Part shown: in pieces, positions 7,182 through 14,755 of the stretch | How positions within the stretch are numbered: position 1 is the stretch's first letter | How the letters are laid out: each line of letters opens with the position of its first letter | Origin: Candidatus Tectomicrobia bacterium | GTDB taxonomy: Bacteria; UBA8248 | DNA: 35,710 nt | Direction: 5' to 3' | Assembly: GCA_016192135.1 (NCBI GenBank) | Contig: JACPUR010000039.1 | Coordinates: 1-35,710, forward strand | Program-made: the position numbers and the translations under genes | The notes under the pieces: model-generated | The model's database searches: none | What the model saw: only the letters and a program-made list of their open reading frames with translations | Told to the model about the DNA's origin: nothing

Positions 7182-7284
7182 GGCGCCCGCCTCGCGCCGG
7201 ATTGCCAACCCGCCCCGTCCCCCCTATCTTTGACCGGCCTCCCGGGAACCGGTTTCCGGGCCGGGCCGTCCAAAGGGCTTCCGC

Positions 7285-8007
7285 GTGCCGCCAAAGGCAT
7301 CCCCCTCCTCCGCCCTTGATTTCCGGTCCAAGAAGCGCCTGACGCGGCGCCTGGCGGACCACCTCCGTGAACGCTTCGGCGTCCCCTCCCGCGAGGCCCG
7401 GGCCGGCATCCTCGACGCCTTGATCGAGACCCTGCTCTCCCAGAGCACCACCGACCACAACCGCGACCTCGCCTTCGGCGGCCTGAAGCGGCGCTTCCCC
7501 GCCTGGGAGCAGGCCGCCGCGGCCCGCCCCGCCGGGATCGCCGCCGCCATCCGGCAGGGGGGCCTGGCCAACCAGAAGTCGGCCCGGATCTCCTCCTTTC
7601 TGCGGTGGCTGAAGCGGGAGCGGGGGGAGCTCTCGCTCGAGTTCCTCCACGACGCCCCCGACGCCGAGGCCGTGGCCCTCCTGACGCGCCACAAGGGCAT
7701 CGGGGTCAAGACCGCCTACGTCACCCTGATGAAGGCCTCCTCGCGGGACCTTTTCCCGGTGGACGTGCACATCCACCGCATCGCCCGGCGCCTCGGCCTC
7801 ATCGGCCCGCGCGTCACCCCCGAGAAGGCCCACGGGGAGCTGGCGCCCCTCGTCCCCCCCGGCCGGGCCCACGAGCTGCACATGAACCTCCTGGCCTTCG
7901 GCCGGGCCGTCTGCACCGCCCGCGCCCCCCGGTGCGGGGAGTGCATCCTCCGCCGCGGCTGCGCCTTCTACCGGAGCCTTCCTCCCGCCGCCAAGGCCGG
8001 CGGATGA
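7285..8007 (+). CDS. Endonuclease III-like DNA glycosylase (HhH-GPD with Fe-S cluster)
   Basis: Probable base-excision-repair glycosylase/AP lyase, 240 residues. The helix-hairpin-helix HKGIGVKTA (136-144) carries the lysine nucleophile K142, and the downstream catalytic aspartate is D160 in FPVDVHIHR. The C-terminal 4Fe-4S motif is intact: C210, C217, C220, C226 (C-x6-C-x2-C-x5-C). The usual LPGVG hairpin is replaced by HKGIG, so it belongs to a divergent branch and its substrate range may differ from that of Nth. The start is GTG with a weak upstream AAAGGG; a later start cannot be excluded. The stop codon overlaps the start of the next gene (ATGA), so the two are translationally coupled. 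Confidence 0.85.
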   Translation: MPPKASPSSALDFRSKKRLTRRLADHLRERFGVPSREARAGILDALIETLLSQSTTDHNRDLAFGGLKRRFPAWEQAAAARPAGIAAAIRQGGLANQKSARISSFLRWLKRERGELSLEFLHDAPDAEAVALLTRHKGIGVKTAYVTLMKASSRDLFPVDVHIHRIARRLGLIGPRVTPEKAHGELAPLVPPGRAHELHMNLLAFGRAVCTARAPRCGECILRRGCAFYRSLPPAAKAGG

Positions 8008-8903
8008 CGGCCGCCATCTCGCTCATCGGCCTGGCCGAGCTCCTGGCCATCCTCTCCTCGCTCACCTACGCCGTCGCCCAGGCCCTCGTCCGGATGGGGA
8101 TGCGCAACGCCAGCCCCTTCGCCGCCGCCCTGGTCATCAACGGCTGCACGGCGACGGGCGGGCTCATCCTCTCCCTTTGGGACGGCACCCTCCTCGCCTC
8201 CACCTTCTGGCCCCTGTTCTGGTACGCGATGGTCGGCGTGATAGGCCCCGGGATCGGCCGCCTGTTCGGCTTCATCGGCATCACCCGCATCGGCCTCAGC
8301 CGCTCGACCACCATCGCCTCCTCGACCCCCATCTGGGGCATCGCCTTCGCCGCCCTCGTCCTCGGGGAGGCCCCCACCGCGGGGATCATCCTCGGCACCC
8401 TGGGCATCGTCGCCGGGGTGGTCATCCTGAGCCCCACCGAGGCCGAGCGGGAGCGCCTGGGCGGCTGGCTCCAGGCCGGGGTCGTCTATCCGGCCGTCTG
8501 CTCCCTCGCCTACGCCCTCCCCCCCGTGTTCTCGAAGCTGGCCTACGCCCACCAGCGGACCCCCTACGTGGGCATGGCGGTGGCCTTCTCGGTGGGGAAC
8601 CTCGTGACCCTGGCCTTCAAGGGGCTCCGCCCGGCCGAGGTGAGGCTCTCGGTGGGGCGGCCGGCCTGGCGCTGGCTGCTGATCGCGGGGGGGTGCAGCT
8701 GCGTGAGCTCCATCCTCCTCTGGAACGCCATCCTCATCGGGAGCGTCTCGACCACCCTCCCCCTCAGCCGGATGGCCCCTTTCTGGGTCCTCCTCATCAG
8801 CTATTTCTTCCTGGGTCAGATCGAGCGCATCACCTGGCGGGACGTGATGGCCACCGTCCTCGTGGTCGCGGGCGGGGTGCTCATCACGGCGTTTCGGATT
8901 TGA
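8004..8903 (+). CDS. EamA/DMT-family membrane transporter
   Basis: Inner-membrane transporter of the drug/metabolite superfamily, 299 residues and about ten transmembrane helices. It shows the internal duplication typical of two EamA domains: the first ends with a helix containing GIIGLGTLGIVAGVVIL-like residues near 130-150, the second with TVLVVAGGVLITAF at the C-terminus. Signature elements include SLTYAVAQALVRMGM near the N-terminus and SRSTTIASSTPIWGIAFAALVLGE (given in parts). The start overlaps the previous stop by ATGA. Substrate unknown; members export amino acids, nucleosides or sugars. The adjacency to a DNA glycosylase does not suggest a common pathway. Confidence 0.88.
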   Translation: MTAAISLIGLAELLAILSSLTYAVAQALVRMGMRNASPFAAALVINGCTATGGLILSLWDGTLLASTFWPLFWYAMVGVIGPGIGRLFGFIGITRIGLSRSTTIASSTPIWGIAFAALVLGEAPTAGIILGTLGIVAGVVILSPTEAERERLGGWLQAGVVYPAVCSLAYALPPVFSKLAYAHQRTPYVGMAVAFSVGNLVTLAFKGLRPAEVRLSVGRPAWRWLLIAGGCSCVSSILLWNAILIGSVSTTLPLSRMAPFWVLLISYFFLGQIERITWRDVMATVLVVAGGVLITAFRI

Positions 8904-8950
8904 GAGGGAGAATTCGTCCTTGTGCGCAGGCTAGAAATGGAAAGCGACGG

Positions 8951-9511
8951 TTACAGCATTTCCGGCCTGAACCATTTGCGGTACCTGCCGACCGTCGGCC
9001 CCGAGATCATGAACCGGCCGTCGCCGCGATAGTGCAGGGTCTGCGGATATTTAGGCGAAACCGGCGCACGGGCTTTCACAACCTCCAGGACGAACAGGCT
9101 GTATTTCCTGATCAGGCTTGAATCGATGAGCCGGCATTCGAAATTGGCGTAGCACTCCTCGATCAGGGGGGCGTTGACCTTCTCGCCCGGCGCCGCCGTC
9201 AGCTTAAACCTTGAGAATTTGTCGACATCGCGGCCCGAGCAGTTGCCGATGCCGGCGACTTGAGCCCCGAGTTCCACCGTCGGAACGTTGATCACGCATT
9301 CCCTGCTCTTGCGGATCATGTCGAAGCTGTGATTGGCGTTCCAGATGTAGCACCCGACGAGCGACGGCTGGAACTCCATCACCATGTGCCATCCCATGGT
9401 CAGGATGTTGGTCTCGTCCTTCCATGCAGAACTCACCAGGACAATGGGGCCCGGCTCGAGGAACCGCCGGATTTCCGACACCGGGAAATCCTTTTTTGCA
9501 TAAGTCGTCAT
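8951..9511 (-). CDS. Flavin reductase-like FMN-binding protein
   Basis: A 186-residue split-barrel flavoprotein of the flavin reductase-like family, probably FMN-dependent. The fold is indicated by PGPIVLVSSAWKDETNILTMGWHM near residues 15-40 (given in part), followed by the characteristic CVINVPT and NCSGRDVDKFSRF segments. The start at 9511 is chosen for GAGGTG 5 nt upstream and because it begins just before the conserved domain. It is convergent with the EamA transporter. Base composition looks slightly less GC-rich than its neighbours. Substrate or electron-transfer partner cannot be read from the sequence. Confidence 0.85.
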   Translation of the reverse strand: MTTYAKKDFPVSEIRRFLEPGPIVLVSSAWKDETNILTMGWHMVMEFQPSLVGCYIWNANHSFDMIRKSRECVINVPTVELGAQVAGIGNCSGRDVDKFSRFKLTAAPGEKVNAPLIEECYANFECRLIDSSLIRKYSLFVLEVVKARAPVSPKYPQTLHYRGDGRFMISGPTVGRYRKWFRPEML

Positions 9512-9630
9512 GGAACACCTCGATGGTGTTGCCGGCGGGGGCGGGACAGGCTCTCGGCGCTCATGACAGCCGTCCCGCCATTCCATGGGGAAGGCGTTAT
9601 GTTGAGGTATTTAAGTCCTGTGGGATCGCC

Positions 9631-9708
9631 CCCCTCACCCCTTCATCGGCTCGCAGAGCTCGATGCGGATGTTCTCGGGGCCCTCGACGAAGGCGATGAG
9701 CCGGCCGC
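9631..9708 (-). pseudogene. Displaced copy of the 3' end of the VOC gene; left direct repeat
   Basis: 78 bases identical to 10603-10680, the last 25 codons plus stop of the VOC (glyoxalase-like) gene. The match stops abruptly at both ends. The fragment has no upstream part and cannot encode a protein. With the right copy it brackets the toxin-antitoxin pair and tRNA relic, like the displaced end left when an element integrates into the 3' end of a gene. Confidence 0.85.
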
Positions 9709-9748
9709 GGGCGCGGGTGGGATTCCCTTGGACCGGCCCGCACATACA

Positions 9749-10090
9749 TCACGCGCCGTTCTTTTCGGCCCTGCCCTCCATCTCGCCGAAGCCCTTCAAT
9801 TTCACGGGCGGTCGGTCCGGGAATTCGGCCACGAGGTGCAGCGTCCCGCCCATGCTGCGCACGTAGCCGTGCAGGGTCGAAATCAGCAGGTCGGAGCGCT
9901 TTTCGAGCCGCGACACGCCGTCCTGGGTGATGCCGAGGCTCTTGGCCACGCGCTTCTGGGTCAGCCGATGCGCCTTTCTGAGGTCGCGCAGGGACATTTC
10001 CCCGGCGATCAGTTCCGCCGCCCTTTTCTCGATCTTCCGCCGCCGCCTCGCGGGCAGCTTCTTCATCTTTTCTTTCAGCGTCGCCGCCAT
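9749..10090 (-). CDS. higA: HigA-type antitoxin with XRE helix-turn-helix
   Basis: A 113-residue DNA-binding antitoxin of the XRE family. The helix-turn-helix lies at about residues 28-62: the element LRDLRKAHRLTQKRVAKSLG, followed by ITQDGVSRLEKR, which is the classic Cro/CI pattern. The N-terminus is very basic (KEKMKKLPARRRRKIEKR). The C-terminal part (GGTLHLVAEFPDRPPV) resembles that of antitoxins paired with Gp49-type toxins. The start at 10090 is chosen for GGAAGGA upstream. It lies 2 nt behind the toxin stop, so the pair is one operon in toxin-first order, as in higBA. It should neutralise the toxin and repress the shared promoter. Confidence 0.85.
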   Translation of the reverse strand: MAATLKEKMKKLPARRRRKIEKRAAELIAGEMSLRDLRKAHRLTQKRVAKSLGITQDGVSRLEKRSDLLISTLHGYVRSMGGTLHLVAEFPDRPPVKLKGFGEMEGRAEKNGA

Positions 10091-10092
10091 GG

Positions 10093-10458
10093 CTATCTTC
10101 CTTCCTCTTTCTCCAGCCCGGCAAGATGCTCGCCGAACCGCTGGTCCGCCTTGCGGATAAGGTTCCGGTAAAACCGCTGCTCGCCCCCGCCGCTCTTGTC
10201 CCCGCACACGAGCAGAACGGCGCGCCGCTTCGGATCAAAGGCGAAGGCGACCCGCCAGACGCCATCCCCGGCCTGGAACCGCAATTCCTTCATGTTGGCG
10301 TGCCGGGAGCCTTTCAGCGTATCGGCCCAGGGCCGTTTCAGGGACGGGCCGAATTCCTCAAGCAATCTTGCGTGCGCCAGCAATTCGTCCTGCACGTCCT
10401 CCTGCAATTCGTCAAACTCGCGCTCAAAGGCGCCATGAAACAGGATCTCCCATCTCAC
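10093..10458 (-). CDS. higB: HigB/RelE-superfamily toxin (phage Gp49-like)
   Basis: A 121-residue member of the RelE superfamily, probably a ribosome-dependent mRNA interferase. Family features: an N-terminal helix with FEREFDELQEDVQDEL, then LKGSRHANMKELRF and WRVAFAFDPKRRAVLLVCGDKSG, the beta-sheet core of the phage-derived Gp49-like/HigB group, and RFYRNLIRKADQRF at the C-terminus. The start is GTG; GGAGG lies 12 nt upstream, which is long, and the predicted promoter would make the message nearly leaderless. It overlaps nothing and is followed after 2 nt by the antitoxin. The module sits inside a repeat-bounded islet, which suggests horizontal acquisition. Confidence 0.85.
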   Translation of the reverse strand: MRWEILFHGAFEREFDELQEDVQDELLAHARLLEEFGPSLKRPWADTLKGSRHANMKELRFQAGDGVWRVAFAFDPKRRAVLLVCGDKSGGGEQRFYRNLIRKADQRFGEHLAGLEKEEGR

Positions 10459-10464
10459 TTTTTA

Positions 10465-10493
10465 AGTATGCCTCCAGATACATATGTCGTCAA
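10465..10493 (-). promoter_or_regulatory. Promoter and possible operator of the toxin-antitoxin operon
   Basis: On the minus strand TTGACG (10493-10488), 17 nt, CATACT (10470-10465). The palindrome ACATATGT (10480-10487) lies in the spacer and is a candidate antitoxin binding site. The region is AT-rich against the surroundings. Confidence 0.45.
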
Positions 10494-10527
10494 GTACATA
10501 TTTTGGGATGGATCAGCCGGCGGAAAA

Positions 10528-10573
10528 TGGTGCCGGACAGGGGACTCGAACCCTTGCGCCCGGCGGATTTTCA
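10528..10573 (-). pseudogene. tRNA gene 3' half (relic)
   Basis: Read on the minus strand, this segment gives a Phe-type anticodon loop (CTGAAAA), a T-arm (GGGTTCGAGTCCC) and an acceptor strand GTCCGGC followed by ACCA. The D-arm and 5' acceptor strand are absent: homology stops at the anticodon loop and GC-rich filler follows. The T-stem has one A-C mismatch and the variable region is about 7 nt. It is therefore a broken tRNA, possibly an attachment-site remnant, and not a working gene. Confidence 0.5.
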
Positions 10574-10602
10574 GGGGCCGGGGGGCCGGCCCGCCCCTAG
10601 GG

Positions 10603-10680
10603 CCCCTCACCCCTTCATCGGCTCGCAGAGCTCGATGCGGATGTTCTCGGGGCCCTCGACGAAGGCGATGAGCCGGCCGC
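10603..10680. repeat. Right copy of the 78-bp direct repeat
   Basis: Identical to 9631-9708. This copy forms the natural 3' end of the intact VOC gene, so the islet lies between 9709 and 10602. Confidence 0.9.
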
Positions 10681-10999
10681 CCACCCCGGCCTCGGGGCCG
10701 ACGATGAACTTGGCCCCCCGCTCCTTAAGGACGGGATAGGCCGCCCGCAGGTCGTCCACCGAGAGGCCGAGGTGGTCGAGCCCCTCGACGAGCCGGGGCG
10801 CCTGGGCGTCGAAGCGCTCGCCGGGCCGGGTCCCGCGCACCATGAGGCGGCAGTCCCCGATCCGGAGGGTGATGTTCCGGGCGCCGCGCAGGTTCTCGTC
10901 CACCCGCACCCGCTCCGCCCCGAACACCCGCTCGAAGTACCCGGCCATCCCCTCCGCGTCGCGGCAGACGAAGTGAACGTGGTCCCAGCCGAATTTCAC
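10607..10999 (-). CDS. VOC-superfamily protein (glyoxalase/dioxygenase fold)
   Basis: A 130-residue vicinal-oxygen-chelate protein built from two beta-alpha-beta-beta-beta modules. Probable metal ligands are visible: His in DHVHFVC at the start of module 1, His in LDHLGLSVDD at the start of module 2 (near residue 74), and Glu in IELCEP near the C-terminus. This matches the glyoxalase I/bleomycin-resistance layout, but the reaction is unknown. The start is GTG with GGAGGGAG 6 nt upstream. Its 3' end is duplicated 970 bp away, apparently by insertion of the toxin-antitoxin islet, yet the gene itself is intact. The HEAT-like gene stops just upstream on the same strand. Confidence 0.85.
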   Translation of the reverse strand: MKFGWDHVHFVCRDAEGMAGYFERVFGAERVRVDENLRGARNITLRIGDCRLMVRGTRPGERFDAQAPRLVEGLDHLGLSVDDLRAAYPVLKERGAKFIVGPEAGVGGRLIAFVEGPENIRIELCEPMKG

Positions 11000-11015
11000 G
11001 CGTGGCTCCCTCCGC

Positions 11016-12701
11016 TCAAGGGGTGATGATGCGGCTCTCCCCGGCCTCTTCCCGGGTTTCCTCTTCCCCGCCCTGGGCGGCCCCCGCTGCGTGGCCCTGC
11101 TGCCGGGCGAGGCGGTCCAGCATGACGCTCAGCGAGAGGTGCACCATCTCGCGGAAGAAGCGGGGGGGCTCGCCCTCCCCGGCCCGCATTTCCCCGGCCA
11201 GGGCAAGGCACTCCCGGGCCAGGCCCGGCTGGCCCGAGAGGTGGAAGAAATAAGCGTTGTCCTCGAGGGCCCCGCTCATGCGGGAGCGCAGGGGGTCGTC
11301 CCCGAACAGGGCCTTCGCGGCGTCCGCGACGATCCGCTCCAGCCGCTCCCGCCGCTGGGCCTCGTCGAGCGCCACCTTGCTCTGGAGGGAGTCCACCAGG
11401 GTGCGCAGGTGGGGGAGGATCTTCCGCTCCTCGATGAGCCAGCTCCAGAAGGCCCGCTGCTCGAAGAGGTCCTTCGGCTCGAGCCGGGGCTCCCCCGGCC
11501 CCGGGGGCTGGACGTGGCGCAGGACCGGGTGGGCGTCCCCCGGCGGGAAGGCCACCGGATCGGCCAGGGGCTCCAGGAGGAGCTTCGCCCGGGTGAAGCC
11601 CGCGGGCAGGGCCTGGCCCTCGCGCTCGGCCTCGCGCTGGGCGCGCTGGAGGAGCCAGATGGCGTAGCCCAGGGGGGCCTCGCAGGTGGCGAGGGAGGAC
11701 TCGGGCCCCCCGATGCGGGTGAGGACCTCGCGCAGCTCCTTCGCGCCCAGCTCCCCGGTGGCGAAGTCCTCGATGCCCTGGCCCCGCCGCAGCATGGCCT
11801 CGGCGACGAAGCGCCCCCGGGGCTGGAGGGAGCGGGCGATCCACACCATCATCCGGCCCAGGCCGTCCACGGCGCTGATGCGCGCCACCGCGAAGTCGAT
11901 GCCCGGGGCGGGAGCCGGGGAGGCGGGCGCCTCGGGCGCCTTCGCCTTCTCCTCCACCGCGATGCCCCGGTTGCGCAGCCGGTAGAGGGCCTTGCGCAGG
12001 CGGGAGCTCGTCTCCTTGTCCGCCGTCCCCGCCTCGAGCCCGGCCAGGGCCTCGGCGGCCTCCTTCGTCTCGAGCGAGGCCAGGGCGTCGATGAGGAGCA
12101 CGGGGGGCGCGTCACGCCGCTCCGCCATGGCGCGCGCCAGGGCCAGGAGAGAGGCGGGCCGGGCGTCCTCCCCGGCCACGCCGCGCAGGGCCAGCTCCCG
12201 GAGGCGGGGCGGGAGACCGCGGAGGAGATCGCTCACCTCGCCCGCCCCCGAGGGGTCCAGCTCCCCCGAGAGGCGGTCCGCCGCCCGCCTCGTGCGGTCG
12301 AGCGCCCCGGGATCGAGCTCCGCCGGAAGTTCCGCCGCGGGCTCCAGCGCCCGGATGGCCTCCCCGAGCGCGGCCAGGTCCTCGGGCGGCCAGCGAAGGG
12401 CGCGGGCGTGGACGAGCAGGGCCGGGACCACGTCCCGGTCGCCCAGCTCGCGCATCGCGGCCAGGGTGGGGACGCGCCCCCGGGGCGGCGTCTCCGCCAG
12501 GTGCTCGGTCATCCCCAGGACGCCCGCCGGGCCCAGCTCGCGGAGCTCGTCCAGGAAGGGCGCCGGGGCCAGCGCCCCCGGCGGGGGCGGAACGGTGAAC
12601 GAGGCCTCCAACCCCGCCGCCAGCCGGCGCGCGCGCTGGATGTCCTCGGGGGTGGCGGGCTTCTTGGAGGCCTTTCTTCTCGACTTGGACGGCTTTGCCA
12701 C
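11016..12701 (-). CDS. Large Ala/Leu-rich helical protein, HEAT-repeat-like, function unknown
   Basis: A 561-residue protein with no enzyme motif that I recognise. The N-terminus is basic (KPSKSRRKASKK). Residues about 40-250 consist of short amphipathic helices in pairs, such as LGMTEHLAETPPRGRVPTLAAM, ALLVHARALRWPPEDLAALG and LLIDALASLETKEAAEALAG, in the spacing of HEAT-like alpha-solenoids. After a Pro/Ala linker (about 255-270), the C-terminal half contains VDGLGRMMVWIARSLQPRGRF and further helices. The tail is acidic. No signal peptide is seen, so it is presumably cytoplasmic. The start is GTG with GGGAGA 7 nt upstream, behind a good promoter. It may be a scaffold; nothing nearby suggests a partner. 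Confidence 0.7.
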   Translation of the reverse strand: MAKPSKSRRKASKKPATPEDIQRARRLAAGLEASFTVPPPPGALAPAPFLDELRELGPAGVLGMTEHLAETPPRGRVPTLAAMRELGDRDVVPALLVHARALRWPPEDLAALGEAIRALEPAAELPAELDPGALDRTRRAADRLSGELDPSGAGEVSDLLRGLPPRLRELALRGVAGEDARPASLLALARAMAERRDAPPVLLIDALASLETKEAAEALAGLEAGTADKETSSRLRKALYRLRNRGIAVEEKAKAPEAPASPAPAPGIDFAVARISAVDGLGRMMVWIARSLQPRGRFVAEAMLRRGQGIEDFATGELGAKELREVLTRIGGPESSLATCEAPLGYAIWLLQRAQREAEREGQALPAGFTRAKLLLEPLADPVAFPPGDAHPVLRHVQPPGPGEPRLEPKDLFEQRAFWSWLIEERKILPHLRTLVDSLQSKVALDEAQRRERLERIVADAAKALFGDDPLRSRMSGALEDNAYFFHLSGQPGLARECLALAGEMRAGEGEPPRFFREMVHLSLSVMLDRLARQQGHAAGAAQGGEEETREEAGESRIITP

Positions 12702-12740
12702 GGATTTCTCCCGCGTTTCACAGGCGATTCAGGTGCGGGC

Positions 12741-12769
12741 ATCATCGGAGGGGCCGGGTAGGCTGTCAA
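12741..12769 (-). promoter_or_regulatory. Sigma-70-like promoter of the HEAT-like gene
   Basis: On the minus strand TTGACA (12769-12764), exactly 17 nt, GATGAT (12746-12741). The -35 is perfect and the -10 matches 4 of 6. Transcription would begin near 12735, about 34 nt before the GTG start. Confidence 0.55.
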
Positions 12770-12867
12770 GACAAGCGCGCGCGGGGGCGGCTCCGGCGGT
12801 TCCCTCGCCCGCGCCCGCGTGCCAGAATCCGCCTCGCGGCCCTCGCACATTCTTTCAGGAGGAGCGG

Positions 12868-13656
12868 ATGCGGACCTGGTGCGACGTGGCCTTCACCCCG
12901 GCCGAGGCGGCCATCCGTCTGACCGACGCGAAGCGGGCGCGGGGGGCGGAGCCCGGGGAGGTCGTCTGCGCCGTAATTGACGTGCTGCGCGCCACCACGA
13001 CCATCGTGACCGCGCTCGGGAACGGCTGCCGCGCCGTCCATCCCGTCCCGAGCCCCCAGGCGGGCCGGGAACTGGCCGCGGCGCTCCGCGCCAGGCTGGG
13101 GAAGGACCAGGTCGTCCTCGGCGGGGAGCAGGACGGGAAGCCCATCGAGGGCTACGACGCGGGCAACTCCCCCCTCGAGTTCACGCCGGAGCGCATCGGG
13201 GGTAGGCTCCTCGTCCTCTCCACCAGCAACGGCACCAAGACCCTGGCGGCGGCCACCCCCTGCGGGCGGGTGTACGTCGCGGCCCTCGCCAACGCCCGGG
13301 CCGCGGGCCGGGCGCTCGCGGAGGACCTCCGGGCGGGCCGGGGCAGGACCCTCCTCATCGCCTGCTCGGGGCGCGAGGGCGGCTTCTGCGAGGAGGACCC
13401 GGTGGCGGCCGGGTTCATCCTGGCCCACGTCCGCGCCCGGCTGGGGCTCGCGCAGACCGAGCTCTCCGACACCGCCAAGGCCGCCCTGCGCGTCGCCGAG
13501 GGGGCGGGCCGCGACCTCCCGCGCCTCCTGCGCGAGTCCTTCTGGGGCCGCCACCTGACGGCGCTCGGCATGGCCGAGGACATCGCCTTCTGCGGCCGGC
13601 TCGACTGGACCGAGGCCGTCCCGAGGCTCGTGGACGGCGCCATCGTGGCGGGGTAG
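12868..13656 (+). CDS. comB: ComB-family 2-phosphosulfolactate phosphatase
   Basis: Family enzyme that dephosphorylates 2-phosphosulfolactate to sulfolactate, known from coenzyme M synthesis in methanogens and found in many bacteria where its role is less clear. The product has 262 residues. Family signatures are present: VIDVLRATTTIVTAL near residues 32-46, GGEQDGKPIEGYDAGNSP (about 88-105) and LSTSNGTKTL (about 115-124), followed by FCEEDPVAAG. The start at 12868 is chosen for AGGAGG at 12858-12862; the reading frame stays open upstream, but that portion overlaps the HEAT-like gene on the other strand. No other coenzyme M gene lies in the window. It may serve sulfolactate metabolism or an unidentified phosphatase role. 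Confidence 0.88.
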   Translation: MRTWCDVAFTPAEAAIRLTDAKRARGAEPGEVVCAVIDVLRATTTIVTALGNGCRAVHPVPSPQAGRELAAALRARLGKDQVVLGGEQDGKPIEGYDAGNSPLEFTPERIGGRLLVLSTSNGTKTLAAATPCGRVYVAALANARAAGRALAEDLRAGRGRTLLIACSGREGGFCEEDPVAAGFILAHVRARLGLAQTELSDTAKAALRVAEGAGRDLPRLLRESFWGRHLTALGMAEDIAFCGRLDWTEAVPRLVDGAIVAG

Positions 13657-13689
13657 CGGGAGCGAACGATAAGCGACATTTCCGGCTCC

Positions 13690-13818
13690 TCTTTCCCTCA
13701 CCCCCTTCCCCTCTCCCGGGGGGAGAGGGGCGCCAAGCCGGAAAGTCACCTCTCGGATACGAAAGTAGCCGCTCTCCCTCTCCCTTTGGGAGAGGGCCGG
13801 GGTGAGGGGAATGCCGTG
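13690..13818. repeat. Pair of CCCTC/GAGGG intergenic repeats
   Basis: CCCTCACCCC-type sequence at 13696 is answered by GGGGTGAGGGG near 13800. Two internal hairpins (CCCCTCTCCC/GGGAGAGGGG and CCCTCTCCC/GGGAGAGGG) flank a short unique stretch. This is a recognisable dispersed repeat type. It fills the gap between comB and pdxH. Confidence 0.6.
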
Positions 13819-13859
13819 GAGCGAAATTATCCCTCATCGGAAGAGGGAGTGAGGCAATC

Positions 13860-14507
13860 ATGACCGACCGCATCCAGGCCCTGCGCGGCGCGCCCCTCGA
13901 CCCCGGGAACGTGGACCCGGACCCCCTCGCCCAGTTCCGCCGCTGGTACGGCGAGGCGGCCGAGGCGGGGCAGCTCCAGCCGGACGCCATGCACCTCGCC
14001 ACGGTGGACGAGGCGGGCCGGCCCTCGGGGCGGATGGTGCTCTACAAGGACCCCCAGGAGTTCCGCCTCGGGGTGGCGGGCTTCCCCTTCTTCACCCACA
14101 CCGGGAGCCCCAAGGCGCGCGACCTGGCCGGGAACGACGGGGCGGCCCTCACCTTCCATTGGTCCGTGCTGGGCCGCCAGGTGCGCGTCCGGGGGGAGGT
14201 CCGCCCCCTGCCGGACGAGGCCGCCGACCGCTACTTCGCCGGCCGGCCCGAGGGCTCCAAGCTCGGCGCCTGGGCCTCCCCCCAGAGCCAGCCCATCGAG
14301 AGCCGCGAGGCCCTCATGGCCCGGGTCGAGGAGGTCCGCAGGCGCTTCGAGGGAAAGCCCGTCCCCCGGCCCCCCCACTGGGGCGGCTACTGGCTCGATC
14401 CCCACGAGGTGGAGTTCTGGCAGCACCGCGACGACCGCCTGCACGACCGGGTGCTCTACGCCCTCGGGGCGGGGGGAAAATGGGCCCGCCGCCGCCTCGC
14501 CCCCTGA
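13860..14507 (+). CDS. pdxH: Pyridoxamine/pyridoxine 5'-phosphate oxidase
   Basis: FMN enzyme that oxidises PNP and PMP to pyridoxal 5'-phosphate, completing vitamin B6 coenzyme synthesis. 215 residues, the usual length. Typical elements: DPLAQFRRWYGEA near residue 20, RMVLYKDPQEFRLG (about 59-72, FMN binding), GFPFFTHTGSPKARDL (74-89), SPQSQPI (about 139-145), and the closing WGGYWLDPHEVEFWQHRDDRLHDR with the substrate-binding RLHDR. The canonical FFTNY is FFTHT and the C-terminus ends RRLAP as in other PdxH proteins. GAGG lies 5 nt before the start. Its product is the cofactor of the cysteine desulfurase and the aminotransferase encoded further on. Confidence 0.95.
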   Translation: MTDRIQALRGAPLDPGNVDPDPLAQFRRWYGEAAEAGQLQPDAMHLATVDEAGRPSGRMVLYKDPQEFRLGVAGFPFFTHTGSPKARDLAGNDGAALTFHWSVLGRQVRVRGEVRPLPDEAADRYFAGRPEGSKLGAWASPQSQPIESREALMARVEEVRRRFEGKPVPRPPHWGGYWLDPHEVEFWQHRDDRLHDRVLYALGAGGKWARRRLAP

Positions 14508-14580
14508 CTTCCGGATATCTAAATCCTTTAACTCCAGTCACTTGCGTGAATTTTCCCCGGCCGCACATGACCAATCATGC

Positions 14581-14586
14581 TATAAA
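14581..14586 (+). promoter_or_regulatory. Candidate extended -10 before the small membrane protein
   Basis: TG-C-TATAAA (TG at 14578-14579) lies in a short AT-rich patch behind pdxH. No good -35 is present, which extended -10 promoters can do without. The leader would be about 165 nt and contain the CCCTC/GAGGG-type hairpin at 14655-14710. Confidence 0.3.
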
Positions 14587-14755
14587 AGGCCTATACTGAA
14601 TACCGAAAAGCGGTCTCCCATCCCAGGAGGCGAGTGTTTACTTTCAAACCACCCCCCCAATGCCTCCCCCCCTGAGGGGGGAAGGAAGAATCCCGCCCCC
14701 TTGGGGGAGGGAGCCCTGAGCGGAGCGAAGGGCGATGGGGGGAAAGGAGAGCCCC

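Noticed and set aside
10528-10620. A complete tRNA gene
   Set aside because: Only the 3' half is present. The sequence beyond the anticodon loop has no D-arm and cannot form the acceptor stem.
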